Notes under the pieces: model-generated
The model's input: the letters and a program-made list of their open reading frames with translations, nothing else
Told to the model about the DNA's origin: nothing
Database searches by the model: none
Made by a program: the position numbers and the translations under genes
Source: Scatomorpha sp964535405
GTDB taxonomy: Bacteria; Bacillota; Clostridia; Oscillospirales; Oscillospiraceae
Reading direction: 5' to 3'
NCBI GenBank assembly: GCA_964535405.1
Contig: CAZHUG010000044.1
Coordinates: 1-17,224, forward strand
Length of the DNA: 17,224 nt
In this document: piece by piece, positions 8,275 to 15,275 of the stretch
Layout: every line of letters starts with the position of its first letter
How positions within the stretch are numbered: the stretch's first letter is position 1

Positions 8275-8307
8275 AAATACCGCCGAAGCGCTGCTTCGGC
8301 GGTATTT
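8275..8307. terminator. Bidirectional rho-independent terminator
   Basis: A perfect 15-bp inverted repeat, AAATACCGCCGAAGC / GCTTCGGCGGTATTT, with a 3-base loop (8290-8292). T-rich sequence follows on the plus strand, and the A-rich left flank supplies the U-run on the minus strand. It lies between converging genes ending at 8263 and 8320 and can serve both. Confidence 0.9.
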
Positions 8308-8319
8308 CATTTTGTTATT

Positions 8320-8658
8320 CTATTCCTCTACATCCTTGAAGCCGTCTTCATCCCTGCCGTCGTCTTCAATGAGCTTTTTCAGGTTCTCGAGCCGCGCGGA
8401 GAGCAGCTCCGGAGCCTCGTCAAAGCGCTCGATCATCTCTGCGAGCATATGCTTTGAGCCCATGAGCATGGTGTAGGTCGCACTGCTGGCTTTTGCCCTT
8501 GCTGAAAGTGCCTCCATGTTCAGCCGGACAAGCTCCTGCTCCGCGACCAGGCTCTCATACATGTCCTCGAACTTGCCCAGAGCTGCCAGCAGATCCCCGG
8601 TGCTCGTTTCCTCTGCGGCAAATACGCCGTCGGATGTTTTCGTTGTCAGTCTTTCCAT
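8320..8658 (-). CDS. Small acidic helical protein of unknown function
   Basis: 112 residues; I do not recognise a characterised family. The start MERLTTKTSDG followed by LLAALGKFEDMYESLVAEQEL recalls in outline the short phage-associated proteins that open MERLT...DG and continue with L..LA.YED, but the similarity is too slight to assign. Most of the protein is predicted amphipathic helix (Ala, Glu, Leu, Met rich), suggesting a coiled coil from about 20 to 95, and the C-terminus is very acidic (EDDGRDEDGFKDVEE). There is no signal peptide or membrane segment. The ribosome binding site is GAGGAAG. It starts 19 bases after the stop of the MFS transporter gene and ends at a terminator, so it is very likely the second gene of a two-gene operon and may partner with or regulate the carrier. 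Confidence 0.72.
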   Translation of the reverse strand: MERLTTKTSDGVFAAEETSTGDLLAALGKFEDMYESLVAEQELVRLNMEALSARAKASSATYTMLMGSKHMLAEMIERFDEAPELLSARLENLKKLIEDDGRDEDGFKDVEE

Positions 8659-8677
8659 TTTTAAATACTTCCTCTAA

Positions 8678-10213
8678 TTAATCGTCCGTGTCAAAGGCTT
8701 CCAGCTTTGATCCGGCAGGTGTTGGACGGCTGTCGCCGTGTTTTACAAGCATCATTGTGACAAAGGCCAGCAGCACAAAGCAGCAGCCGTACGGGAAGAG
8801 CGTGGTCATGCCGAGCTTATCCATAAACCAGCCGGAGAGCACCGGGGTTACGGTCTGGGCGGCCATGCTGGCTGTGTAGTAAAAGCCCGTGTATTTGCCG
8901 ACGTCGCCGCCGCGGGACAGCTCAACCACCATGGGGTAGCTGTTGACGTTGATGGTTGCCCAGCCGATGCCGGCGGTGGCAAACAGTATGTTCATGACGA
9001 GCGTTGAGCTTCCCGCGCGGATAAAGGACGCGGCGAGGAAGGACGAGCCGAGGATTACTATGCCTGCCATAATCGTCTTCTTGCGGCCTATCTTCGAGGC
9101 CACAGCACCGACCGGTATGTACGCCACTATGGCAGCGCCGGTGGCAATAGTCAGGGTCATATTGTAATCCAGGTTTAGAACGCCCGATGCGTAGATAGAA
9201 TATTTACTTGTAACCGCGTTGTAGCCCAAAAACCAGAGCACGACCGAGCTGAGTATCAGAAGCAGTGAGCGACGCTCCGCTTTTGAGAGCTTTCGATCGC
9301 CGGCATTTTCGTCCTGCACGCTCTCCTCTATGCCAAAGCGCAGGCTCTCCTCCTGCATTTCGCGCACGAACTGAGGCTCCCTGACCTTCCAGAGGAAAAT
9401 TATGAGCGAGCCGAGCATAAGTCCGGAGATAACGGCAAAAAATACCGTATAGCTCATGAGCGCATTTTCGGCCTTGCCTGTTCCGAAAACCATGCCCAGT
9501 ATGAGGACGATTATGCCTCCCGCCGCACCCATGAGATTTATTATGGCGTTGGCCTTACTGCGCAGCGGCTTTATCGTGACGTCCGGCATCAGCGCCACAG
9601 CCGGACTTCGGAAGGTCGCCATGGACAGCAGCACAACAAGCAGGACTATGACAAAAACAATGAGCGGGGTTCTGTTCTCCGCCGTGGCACGCGCGGCGTA
9701 TGCCTGGCGCGCGGGAACGACATAATCTGTGTAGTCCGGGTTCTTTGTGCCGTCCTCATTGCTAATCCCGATGGAGATAAAGTCCTCACGGGAAAACTCA
9801 TCGGCGATCACGACCGTCTCACCGTCCGGAGTCAGTGCCGTGAGCTTTGCGTCGTAGAGCGTCTGCTGGGCTGTGGGATTATCTATCGCAACCTCAGACA
9901 GTGCCTTAATTTGCAGGTCATCGGCATATGATAGCACAAGCAAAAATACCGAAGCAATAATTGTTCCAAAAATGATAAAGGGTGTGCGGCGACCGCGCTT
10001 ATTCGTGCATTTGTCACTGAGCGCGCCGAAAAGTGGGAGCATGAAAAGGGCCAGGATATTGTCAAGCCCCATTATGACGCCAGACATCGTCTGGGACATT
10101 CCGAACTTATCCGTAAGGATTTTGGGGATGATGGTGTCATAAGCCTGCCAAAATGCACAAATAAGGAAAAAAGCAAAGCCCACGAAAATAGTCCGTTTAT
10201 TATTCAGCTTCAT
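8678..10213 (-). CDS. MFS transporter, SLC45/GPH-like, with a large external loop
   Basis: 511 residues with about 12 membrane helices. The loop between helices 2 and 3 carries LSDKCTNKRGRRTPFI (residues 65-80), the conserved basic motif of MFS carriers of the SLC45/GPH sugar type. A polar segment of about 85 residues (97-182), expected on the outside between helices 3 and 4, is unusually long for this superfamily. A central cytoplasmic linker near 290-320 separates the two halves, and IGRKKTIMAGI marks the equivalent basic motif of the second half. Substrate unknown; a sugar or glycoside is the family default. The start ATG (10211-10213) has only a weak GAAAGAG ribosome binding site. Followed by the small acidic protein gene in the same operon. 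Confidence 0.88.
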   Translation of the reverse strand: MKLNNKRTIFVGFAFFLICAFWQAYDTIIPKILTDKFGMSQTMSGVIMGLDNILALFMLPLFGALSDKCTNKRGRRTPFIIFGTIIASVFLLVLSYADDLQIKALSEVAIDNPTAQQTLYDAKLTALTPDGETVVIADEFSREDFISIGISNEDGTKNPDYTDYVVPARQAYAARATAENRTPLIVFVIVLLVVLLSMATFRSPAVALMPDVTIKPLRSKANAIINLMGAAGGIIVLILGMVFGTGKAENALMSYTVFFAVISGLMLGSLIIFLWKVREPQFVREMQEESLRFGIEESVQDENAGDRKLSKAERRSLLLILSSVVLWFLGYNAVTSKYSIYASGVLNLDYNMTLTIATGAAIVAYIPVGAVASKIGRKKTIMAGIVILGSSFLAASFIRAGSSTLVMNILFATAGIGWATINVNSYPMVVELSRGGDVGKYTGFYYTASMAAQTVTPVLSGWFMDKLGMTTLFPYGCCFVLLAFVTMMLVKHGDSRPTPAGSKLEAFDTDD

Positions 10214-10255
10214 TCAATCACTCTTTCATCCAATACATTTTTGTATCCTGTCACA

Positions 10256-10284
10256 AGTTTATACTATCTTGGCGCGCAATTCAA
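10256..10284 (-). promoter_or_regulatory. Promoter for the MFS transporter operon
   Basis: Minus strand: TTGAAT (10279-10284), a 17-base spacer, TAAACT (10256-10261). TATAAA lies two bases upstream as an alternative -10. It is divergent from the GDPD promoter, with 7 bases between the two -35 boxes. Confidence 0.5.
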
Positions 10285-10291
10285 CATTAAA

Positions 10292-10320
10292 TTGACTATA
10301 TGCGCGTCTTGCGTTAAAAT
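10292..10320 (+). promoter_or_regulatory. Promoter for the glycerophosphodiester phosphodiesterase gene
   Basis: TTGACT (10292-10297), a 17-base spacer, TAAAAT (10315-10320). A perfect TATAAT overlaps at 10320-10325 but gives a 22-base spacer. The leader is short, about 17 bases, so the ribosome binding site sits near the mRNA start. Confidence 0.6.
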
Positions 10321-10343
10321 ATAATAGCACTGGAGGTGACGCC

Positions 10344-11180
10344 TTGAAAATTAACAGAAGCTTAAAAGCTCATCTTTTCACCGCTGCCGGCGTTCTGAGC
10401 ATAGCCGGCGCCACAGCGTTTCTGATTGCACCGGGGAAGCTGGATAAGAAAAAACGTGCGGCCTTCACGGGTCGCAACTTCGCCCATCGCGGTCTGCACA
10501 AAAGGGATAAGAGCGTGCCCGAAAACTCCATCCCCGCCTTTGAAGCCGCCGCCAGAATCGGCTACGGTGTGGAGCTTGACGTCCACATAACAGGTGATAA
10601 CCAGCTTGTCGTTTTCCATGACGACGATCTGAAGCGAGCCTGCGGCGTTGAGGGACGCATCGAGGATATGAGCTATGCACAGCTGGGCCAATATCGGCTC
10701 TTCGGGACGAAGAATCACATCCCCCTGCTGTCTGAGGTGCTGGCTGTCATAAACAAGCGCAGTCCGATCATTGTCGAGCTCAAGCGCGGCTCAAATAACC
10801 GCGAGCTGTGCCGCCTGACCTATGAAATGATGCGAAGCTACGGCGGCAGATACTGCATTGAGAGCTTTGACCCGCGCATCGTCATGTGGTTCCGCATAAA
10901 CGCACCGGAGGTGCTGCGCGGTCAGCTGTCCACACGCCCGAAGGAGCTGCGCAAGACCACAAGCCGTCTGGGCGCCTTCTTTTTGGGGCATTTGCTCACA
11001 AATTTTCTAACCAGGCCGCAGTTTATCGCATATGAGCTCGGTCGCAAACCCCTGACCGTGAGACTCTGCGAGAGGCTCGGCGCCATGCGCGTCGCCTGGA
11101 CCTCGCTCGAGTGGTGCAACGAGAAGAATAATGATGCTGTTATCTTCCAGTTCTATCGCCCAATGGTGAAATTCAAATAG
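10344..11180 (+). CDS. Membrane-anchored glycerophosphodiester phosphodiesterase
   Basis: 278 residues. Hydrolyses glycerophosphodiesters to glycerol-3-phosphate and an alcohol. One N-terminal hydrophobic segment (about 11-29) anchors the protein. The GDPD signature HR(X)nExD(X)nHD is complete: H48-R49, E77 and D79 in VELDVH, and H92-D93 in VFHDDDL; PENSIPAFEAA after the first motif is also characteristic. PIIVELKRG continues the TIM-barrel metal site. The gene starts with TTG (10344-10346): GGAGGTGA lies at 10332-10339, correctly spaced, and no ATG or GTG start fits. Length is normal. It is a single-gene unit between its own promoter and a strong terminator, with no glycerol-phosphate transporter next to it; the divergent MFS carrier may or may not be related. 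Confidence 0.93.
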   Translation: MKINRSLKAHLFTAAGVLSIAGATAFLIAPGKLDKKKRAAFTGRNFAHRGLHKRDKSVPENSIPAFEAAARIGYGVELDVHITGDNQLVVFHDDDLKRACGVEGRIEDMSYAQLGQYRLFGTKNHIPLLSEVLAVINKRSPIIVELKRGSNNRELCRLTYEMMRSYGGRYCIESFDPRIVMWFRINAPEVLRGQLSTRPKELRKTTSRLGAFFLGHLLTNFLTRPQFIAYELGRKPLTVRLCERLGAMRVAWTSLEWCNEKNNDAVIFQFYRPMVKFK

Positions 11181-11214
11181 AAAAATCGCCCTGACTCGAG
11201 TCAGGGCGATTTTT
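11181..11214. terminator. Perfect palindromic bidirectional terminator
   Basis: A 34-base perfect palindrome (two 17-base halves meeting at CTCGAG), with five A at one end and five T at the other. It starts directly after the GDPD stop codon and ends 18 bases before the converging pfoR-like stop, so it can terminate transcripts from both sides. Confidence 0.92.
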
Positions 11215-11232
11215 ATTGTGTCGGGTAAAAAC

Positions 11233-12351
11233 TTATTCCAGTGTCAGGTCGCCTTCCTTAATCCAGCCGATTCTGCGGCAGCCAAGTCCCAGCGCCCAGC
11301 AAATGACCGCCGGCAAAACAAAGCAGATCATAGCAAGGCCTATCCAATCCATAGCAGCCGGAGCTATCGCCGCCGCGCCGTTCGCCAGAGCCCTCTCGCT
11401 CGGAGCCAGCCAGCCGGTCCAGACACCGATAGGTCCGCACATGCCGCAGGTGCCCATGCCGGAGTTGACCGGTGCGCCATTCATCTGCAGCTTGAATAGA
11501 CAGGTCGCTATCGGGCCTGTTATGGCACTGGTCACGATGGCGGGAATCCAAATCTTCGGGTTTTTCACGATGTTGCCCATCTGGAGCATGGAGGTGCCCA
11601 GACCCTGCGACACGAGACCGCCCCAGCGGTTCTCGCGAAAGCTCATGACCGCAAAGCCGACCATGTTCGCGCAGCAGCCGGCAACCGCCGCGCCGCCGGC
11701 AAGTCCGGTCAGTCCCAGTCCCGCGCAGATGGCGGCCGAGGATATGGGAAGCGTCAGCGCAATGCCGACAACGACGGAAACAATGATGCCCATGATGAAC
11801 GGCTGCTGATCGGTCGCCCACATGATGATGTCTCCAACCCAGTTTGCTGCCACTCCGATGGGCTTTGCAACCAGCATCGCAAGCCCTACGCCCACGAGAA
11901 TGGTCACGATGGGCGTAACCAGAATGTCAACCTTAGTCTCCTTTGAGACCGCCTTTCCGAACTCAGCCGCCACGCAGGCCGTCACGAGCACCGCGAAGGG
12001 GCCTCCCGCTCCGCCCATGGCGTTGGTCGCAAAGCCGACCGTGACGAGCGAGAAGAGCACCATAGCCGGAGCGTGCAGCGCATAGCCTATCGCCACCGCC
12101 ATCGCGGGGCCGACCATCAGCGACGCACAGCCGCCTATGGTGTAGCTGACCTGACCGTCGCCCCTGCCAAGTGTGAATATAATCTCGTTTAGAAAGCCGA
12201 CATTGAACTGCTGACCTATCGTATTGAGTATCGTGCCGATCAGAAGAGAGCAAAACAGTCCCTGCGCCATCGCCCCAAGTGCGTCAATACCATAGCGCTT
12301 GAGTGATATCTCTATATCCTTGCGCTTCAAAAATGCCTTAAATTTTCCCAT
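11233..12351 (-). CDS. PfoR / PTS_EIIC_2-family membrane protein, candidate niacin-regulon transporter
   Basis: 372 residues, highly hydrophobic with about nine or ten membrane segments and many Gly/Ala-rich helices (for example GGCASLMVGPAMAVAIGYAL and TNAMGGAGGPFAVLVTA). It matches the family known as PTS_EIIC_2 or PfoR (putative toxin regulator in Clostridium perfringens). No IIA or IIB phosphorylation domain is fused, and no PTS gene lies nearby, so a true PTS role is not supported. The ATG (12349-12351) follows GGGGGTC. It forms a one-gene unit: its own TTGACA promoter upstream, a terminator downstream. The 5' leader contains a palindrome resembling the site at the pncB promoter, linking it to NAD-precursor metabolism. 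The transport role is my inference; the family name alone would not suggest it. Confidence 0.85.
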   Translation of the reverse strand: MGKFKAFLKRKDIEISLKRYGIDALGAMAQGLFCSLLIGTILNTIGQQFNVGFLNEIIFTLGRGDGQVSYTIGGCASLMVGPAMAVAIGYALHAPAMVLFSLVTVGFATNAMGGAGGPFAVLVTACVAAEFGKAVSKETKVDILVTPIVTILVGVGLAMLVAKPIGVAANWVGDIIMWATDQQPFIMGIIVSVVVGIALTLPISSAAICAGLGLTGLAGGAAVAGCCANMVGFAVMSFRENRWGGLVSQGLGTSMLQMGNIVKNPKIWIPAIVTSAITGPIATCLFKLQMNGAPVNSGMGTCGMCGPIGVWTGWLAPSERALANGAAAIAPAAMDWIGLAMICFVLPAVICWALGLGCRRIGWIKEGDLTLE

Positions 12352-12372
12352 ACTGACCCCCGTATAAACGTA

Positions 12373-12404
12373 ATCACCACAGGTGTCTTGACACCTGTGG
12401 TGAT
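12373..12404. promoter_or_regulatory. Palindromic operator, probable NiaR site, at pfoR-like promoter
   Basis: Two perfect 15-bp arms (12373-12387 and 12390-12404) around a central TT, with inner core GTGTCTTGACAC. It begins directly next to the -10 box and covers the expected transcription start. There is no U-run, so it is not a terminator. The core matches the pncB-promoter site at 10 of 12 positions (15 of 19 over the wider window). The neighbouring gene encodes NiaR, whose known operators, as I recall, have a TGTC-N2-GACA type core. Confidence 0.75.
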
Positions 12405-12433
12405 ACCATATACCCTGGGCAGTATTTTGTCAA
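12405..12433 (-). promoter_or_regulatory. Promoter for the pfoR-like gene
   Basis: Minus strand: consensus TTGACA (12428-12433), a 17-base spacer, TATGGT (12405-12410). A second TTGACA lies 21 bases further upstream (12449-12454), overlapping the niaR stop codon, without a suitable -10. Confidence 0.7.
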
Positions 12434-12450
12434 TGATTGATTATACCTTG

Positions 12451-12972
12451 TCAATCTACGCTGTTATACAGAAGGCCTGCCTCATCCAGCCGGCTGCAGG
12501 TGCGATCAAATGCCTCGTCATCGGGGCAGAGCAGGTTGTGGATATGGATGCCGCCCGTCAGCGCGGAGAGCGGCGCCGCGCCCTCGGCAACCAAGCGCTC
12601 TGTAAACTGGCTGACATCGTAGCGGTTTGCAAGGCGCAGCTCACCGGTGAGTTGACCATACACCGCGTGCTCAATGACCACATCGAGCACTGTGCAGCCG
12701 TTATCGACCATGATGTTGAGTTCGAGAGCCATATCATCCAGGTCATGTATGCAGGCGACGGTGCGCAAAACGCCCTCTCCGCGCTCCTGATACATGACAT
12801 AGCCGCGCGGTGTCGCGGTGATGTCCGTGCCTGAGGCGCGAAGCAGCGCGACATCGCCGACTATAACCTGACGGCTCACGCAAAAGCGCGCGGCAAGGCT
12901 CGAGGCCGCGACGGGTGCGTCTGCCGCGGCGAGAGTCTGGGCAATTGCTCTTCTGCGTTCCTCAGCTTCCAT
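12451..12972 (-). CDS. niaR: NiaR-type transcriptional repressor of NAD biosynthesis (HTH + 3H domain)
   Basis: 173 residues. The N-terminal winged helix-turn-helix (about 1-60) includes the recognition region AARFCVSRQVIVGDVALLRA. The C-terminal 3H domain carries H76 (CIHD), H102 (EHAVYG) and H143/H145 (GGIHIHNL). As I recall, the Thermotoga maritima NiaR metal site uses H79, E87, H146 and H148; H76, E84, H143 and H145 here have exactly the same spacing. NiaR (formerly YrxA) represses NAD synthesis and niacin uptake genes with nicotinate as co-repressor. The start ATG overlaps the end of pncB by 11 bases and has no clear ribosome binding site of its own, which indicates translational coupling. 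It is probably autoregulated through the operator at the pncB promoter. Confidence 0.92.
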   Translation of the reverse strand: MEAEERRRAIAQTLAAADAPVAASSLAARFCVSRQVIVGDVALLRASGTDITATPRGYVMYQERGEGVLRTVACIHDLDDMALELNIMVDNGCTVLDVVIEHAVYGQLTGELRLANRYDVSQFTERLVAEGAAPLSALTGGIHIHNLLCPDDEAFDRTCSRLDEAGLLYNSVD

Positions 12973-14419
12973 TTGCTTTTGTATTCAGCATGTCGAGCTT
13001 GAGTGCGAGGAGCTTGTCGGACAGGTCGACATAGTAGTTGTGTGGGTTGTCAAAGCGCAAAACCTCAGGCCAGAGGGTCTTAATCTCTCCCCTGCAGTAG
13101 TCCTGAATTTCCTTGAGCGTGGGGCAATTATAAACCAGCTCGCCGCCCTTGAAGATGGGCACAAGCAGCTCGCGCGCGGTGAAATTTGTCATGGTCTTCT
13201 GTTTCCAGGTCGCCTCGGGGTCACGGATGACGAGATCCTTCGTGTCGTCCACGATCTCGTCGTGCAGAGCGATATAATCCGCCTCCGCCATGCCGCTGTC
13301 CCTGCTGTAAAAGCGATAGACATTCTTAAAGTGGGGGTTTGTGATCTTGCCGATATTCTCGCTGATCTTGATTTTGGGGCTTATCGTGCCGTCCTGCTCC
13401 TCAACCGCGGTCAGCTTATACACACCGTCAAACACGGGCGATGTCTTGCTCGTGATGAGGCGCTCTCCCACGCCAAAGGAGTCTATTTGCGCACCCTGAC
13501 GCAGAAGCGTCTTGATAAGATGCTCATCCAGTGAGTTTGAGCAGGTGATTTTGCAATCTGTCCAGCCCGCCCCATCGAGCATCTTGCGAGCCTGCTGACT
13601 GAGATACGCCATGTCGCCGGAGTCCAGGCGTATTGCGCAGTCCGTGATACCCTGCGGCTTCAAAACCTCGTTAAATGCCCGGATTGCGTCGGGAATTCCG
13701 GAGCGCAGAGTGTCGTAGGTGTCCACTAGCAGGGTCGCGTTCGTGGGGTACTGCCTGCAATAGGTGAGAAATGCCTCCAGCTGGGTCGGGAACATCTGCA
13801 CCCAGGCGTGAGCCATCGTGCCCATCGCCGGAACGCCGTAGAGCTGATCGCTGATCGTGCAGGCTGTACCCGCACAACCGCCGATGAAGGCCGCACGCGC
13901 GCCGAAAATTGCCGCATCCGCGCCCTGAGCGCGGCGGGAGCCAAACTCCATGATCGCACGCCCGTCAGCCGCGCGGACGATGCGGTTTGCCTTCGTGGCG
14001 ATGAGACTCTGGTGGTTTATGGTCATGAGCAAAAAGGTCTCTAAAAGCTGAGCCTCGATTGCCGGGGCGCGGACTATCATCATCGGCTCGCGCGGGAACA
14101 CGGGTGTTCCCTCCGGCACGGCCCAAATATCTCCCGTAAATTTGAAGTCCTTGAGAAATGCGAGAAAGCCCTCGGAGAAAATGCCTCTGCCGCGCAGATA
14201 GTCAATGTCCGCCGCGGAAAAATGCAGGTTCTGGATATAGTCTATCGCCTGCTCAAGCCCCGCCGCGATGGCGTATCCGCCGCCGTCCGGCACTGTGCGG
14301 TAAAATAAATCAAAATATGTCATCCGCTCACTCATGCCCGACTCAAAGTAGCCATTGCCCATCGTCAGCTCATAGAAATCGCAGAGCATTGTGTAGTTAA
14401 GTTCACTGTTCTTTTTCAT
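12962..14419 (-). CDS. pncB: Nicotinate phosphoribosyltransferase
   Basis: 485 residues. Joins nicotinate and PRPP (with ATP) to form nicotinate mononucleotide, the entry step of niacin salvage to NAD. Conserved features: YELTMGNGYF near the N-terminus, FGSRRAQG (159-166), GTMAHAW with the conserved H204, and IRLDSGDMAYLS (about 263-274) in the phosphoribosyl-binding region. A TTG four codons upstream is in frame, but the ribosome binding site GGAGGA falls between it and the ATG at 14417-14419, so the ATG is the start. The promoter and a probable NiaR operator lie immediately upstream; niaR follows with an 11-base overlap. Enzyme and repressor in one operon is consistent with feedback control by niacin supply. 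Confidence 0.96.
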   Translation of the reverse strand: MKKNSELNYTMLCDFYELTMGNGYFESGMSERMTYFDLFYRTVPDGGGYAIAAGLEQAIDYIQNLHFSAADIDYLRGRGIFSEGFLAFLKDFKFTGDIWAVPEGTPVFPREPMMIVRAPAIEAQLLETFLLMTINHQSLIATKANRIVRAADGRAIMEFGSRRAQGADAAIFGARAAFIGGCAGTACTISDQLYGVPAMGTMAHAWVQMFPTQLEAFLTYCRQYPTNATLLVDTYDTLRSGIPDAIRAFNEVLKPQGITDCAIRLDSGDMAYLSQQARKMLDGAGWTDCKITCSNSLDEHLIKTLLRQGAQIDSFGVGERLITSKTSPVFDGVYKLTAVEEQDGTISPKIKISENIGKITNPHFKNVYRFYSRDSGMAEADYIALHDEIVDDTKDLVIRDPEATWKQKTMTNFTARELLVPIFKGGELVYNCPTLKEIQDYCRGEIKTLWPEVLRFDNPHNYYVDLSDKLLALKLDMLNTKANGS

Positions 14420-14436
14420 GTCATCCTCCAATACAA

Positions 14437-14453
14437 AGCTGTCTTTACACCCT
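14437..14453. promoter_or_regulatory. Probable NiaR operator at the pncB promoter
   Basis: An imperfect palindrome, AGCTGTCTTTACACCCT on the plus strand, one base downstream of the -10 box and covering the expected transcription start. It aligns without gaps to the palindrome at 12373-12404, with 15 of 19 bases identical and the CTTnACAC part shared. Confidence 0.6.
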
Positions 14454-14454
14454 G

Positions 14455-14483
14455 ATTATATCCACTTCATAACACATTTGCAA
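14455..14483 (-). promoter_or_regulatory. Promoter for pncB-niaR
   Basis: Minus strand: TTGCAA (14478-14483), a 17-base spacer, perfect TATAAT (14455-14460). The leader to the pncB ATG is about 30 bases. Confidence 0.75.
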
Positions 14484-14529
14484 TGACTCGCTCCTGTTAA
14501 TAAAATAATAATTGAAATCGGTACAAGAC

Positions 14530-14558
14530 TTGGACACAAATATATGTTATCATACATT
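14530..14558 (+). promoter_or_regulatory. Possible promoter for the TIM-barrel protein gene
   Basis: TTGGAC (14530-14535), a 17-base spacer, TACATT (14553-14558) in an AT-rich stretch divergent from pncB. The -10 matches only four of six positions. Confidence 0.4.
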
Positions 14559-14590
14559 TAAATAGTGATTTGTACGAAGGAGGTTGTTAG

Positions 14591-15256
14591 ATGAACCAAG
14601 GTAAGCCCATTCCGCGCATAAGCAGCAAGCTCCGGCACCAGATACTGGAGGTTCCAAAAGAGGCCAGGGCCGTTTCGGGTATTCTCATAAATGGATACCG
14701 GATCAAGACTCTGATTTTCACGACGGACATCGCCATTATCCGAAACTGCAACGCCGACGCTGTGCTTGCAGTATATCCATTTACGCCCCAGCCCACCATC
14801 TCCGACGCCATTCTCAGATATTCCTCGATACCTGTTTTCTGCGGCGTGGGCGGCGGCACGACACAGGGCATACGCACAACCCAGCTTGCCTGGGGCGCTG
14901 AATCCCAGGGCGCTATGGGCGTCGTCGTAAACGCCCCCATGGGCGATCAGGACATAGCTCGCATTTGCACAGTTATCGACATTCCGCTGGTGGTCACTGT
15001 AGTTGGCGACGACACGGATATCGACGCGAGACTGCGCGCAGGAGCTGCAATACTCAACGTATCGGCTGCGGCGTCAACCCCCGCTCTCGTCCGATCAATA
15101 CGGGAGCGCTATCCCGACATTCCCATAATCGCCACGGGGGGCCCGACTCCGGAGAGTATCGCCCAAACCGCCCTCGCCGGCGCAAACGCCATAAGCTACA
15201 CCCCGCCAACCACCAAGCAGCTGTTCACAAGCATGATGGCGGACTACAGAAAATAG
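14591..15256 (+). CDS. Conserved TIM-barrel-like protein of unknown function
   Basis: 221 residues, cytosolic. The order of hydrophobic strands (about 40-46, 57-61, 81-85, 109-114, 132-137, 153-157, 178-182, 200-203), each followed by a helix, and the C-terminal IIATGGPTPES ... AGANAISYTPP, resemble a small phosphate-binding beta/alpha barrel. Other apparently conserved blocks are SLIFTTD-like (40-46), YPFTPQP (62-68), FCGVGGGTTQG (83-93) and VVVNAP (111-116). I have the impression that close homologues are widespread in Clostridia and carry vague names such as hydrolase, but I cannot assign a reaction. The ATG follows AAGGAGG. It is divergent from pncB, separated by 171 bases, and monocistronic, ending at a terminator. 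Confidence 0.8.
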   Translation: MNQGKPIPRISSKLRHQILEVPKEARAVSGILINGYRIKTLIFTTDIAIIRNCNADAVLAVYPFTPQPTISDAILRYSSIPVFCGVGGGTTQGIRTTQLAWGAESQGAMGVVVNAPMGDQDIARICTVIDIPLVVTVVGDDTDIDARLRAGAAILNVSAAASTPALVRSIRERYPDIPIIATGGPTPESIAQTALAGANAISYTPPTTKQLFTSMMADYRK

Positions 15257-15275
15257 CGCACAATTATAAACGTAA

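Noticed and set aside
12373..12404. Palindrome read as a terminator for pncB-niaR
   Set aside because: No T-run follows on either strand, and the repeat sits directly after a good TTGACA/TATGGT promoter, which fits an operator better.
14420..14431. TTG start four codons upstream for pncB
   Set aside because: The ribosome binding site GGAGGA lies between it and the ATG at 14417-14419, so the ATG is used.
14521..14540. Possible third NiaR-like site upstream of the TIM-barrel gene (AAGACTTGGACAC)
   Set aside because: It resembles the half-sites only if bases are shifted; the spacing does not match the two supported operators.
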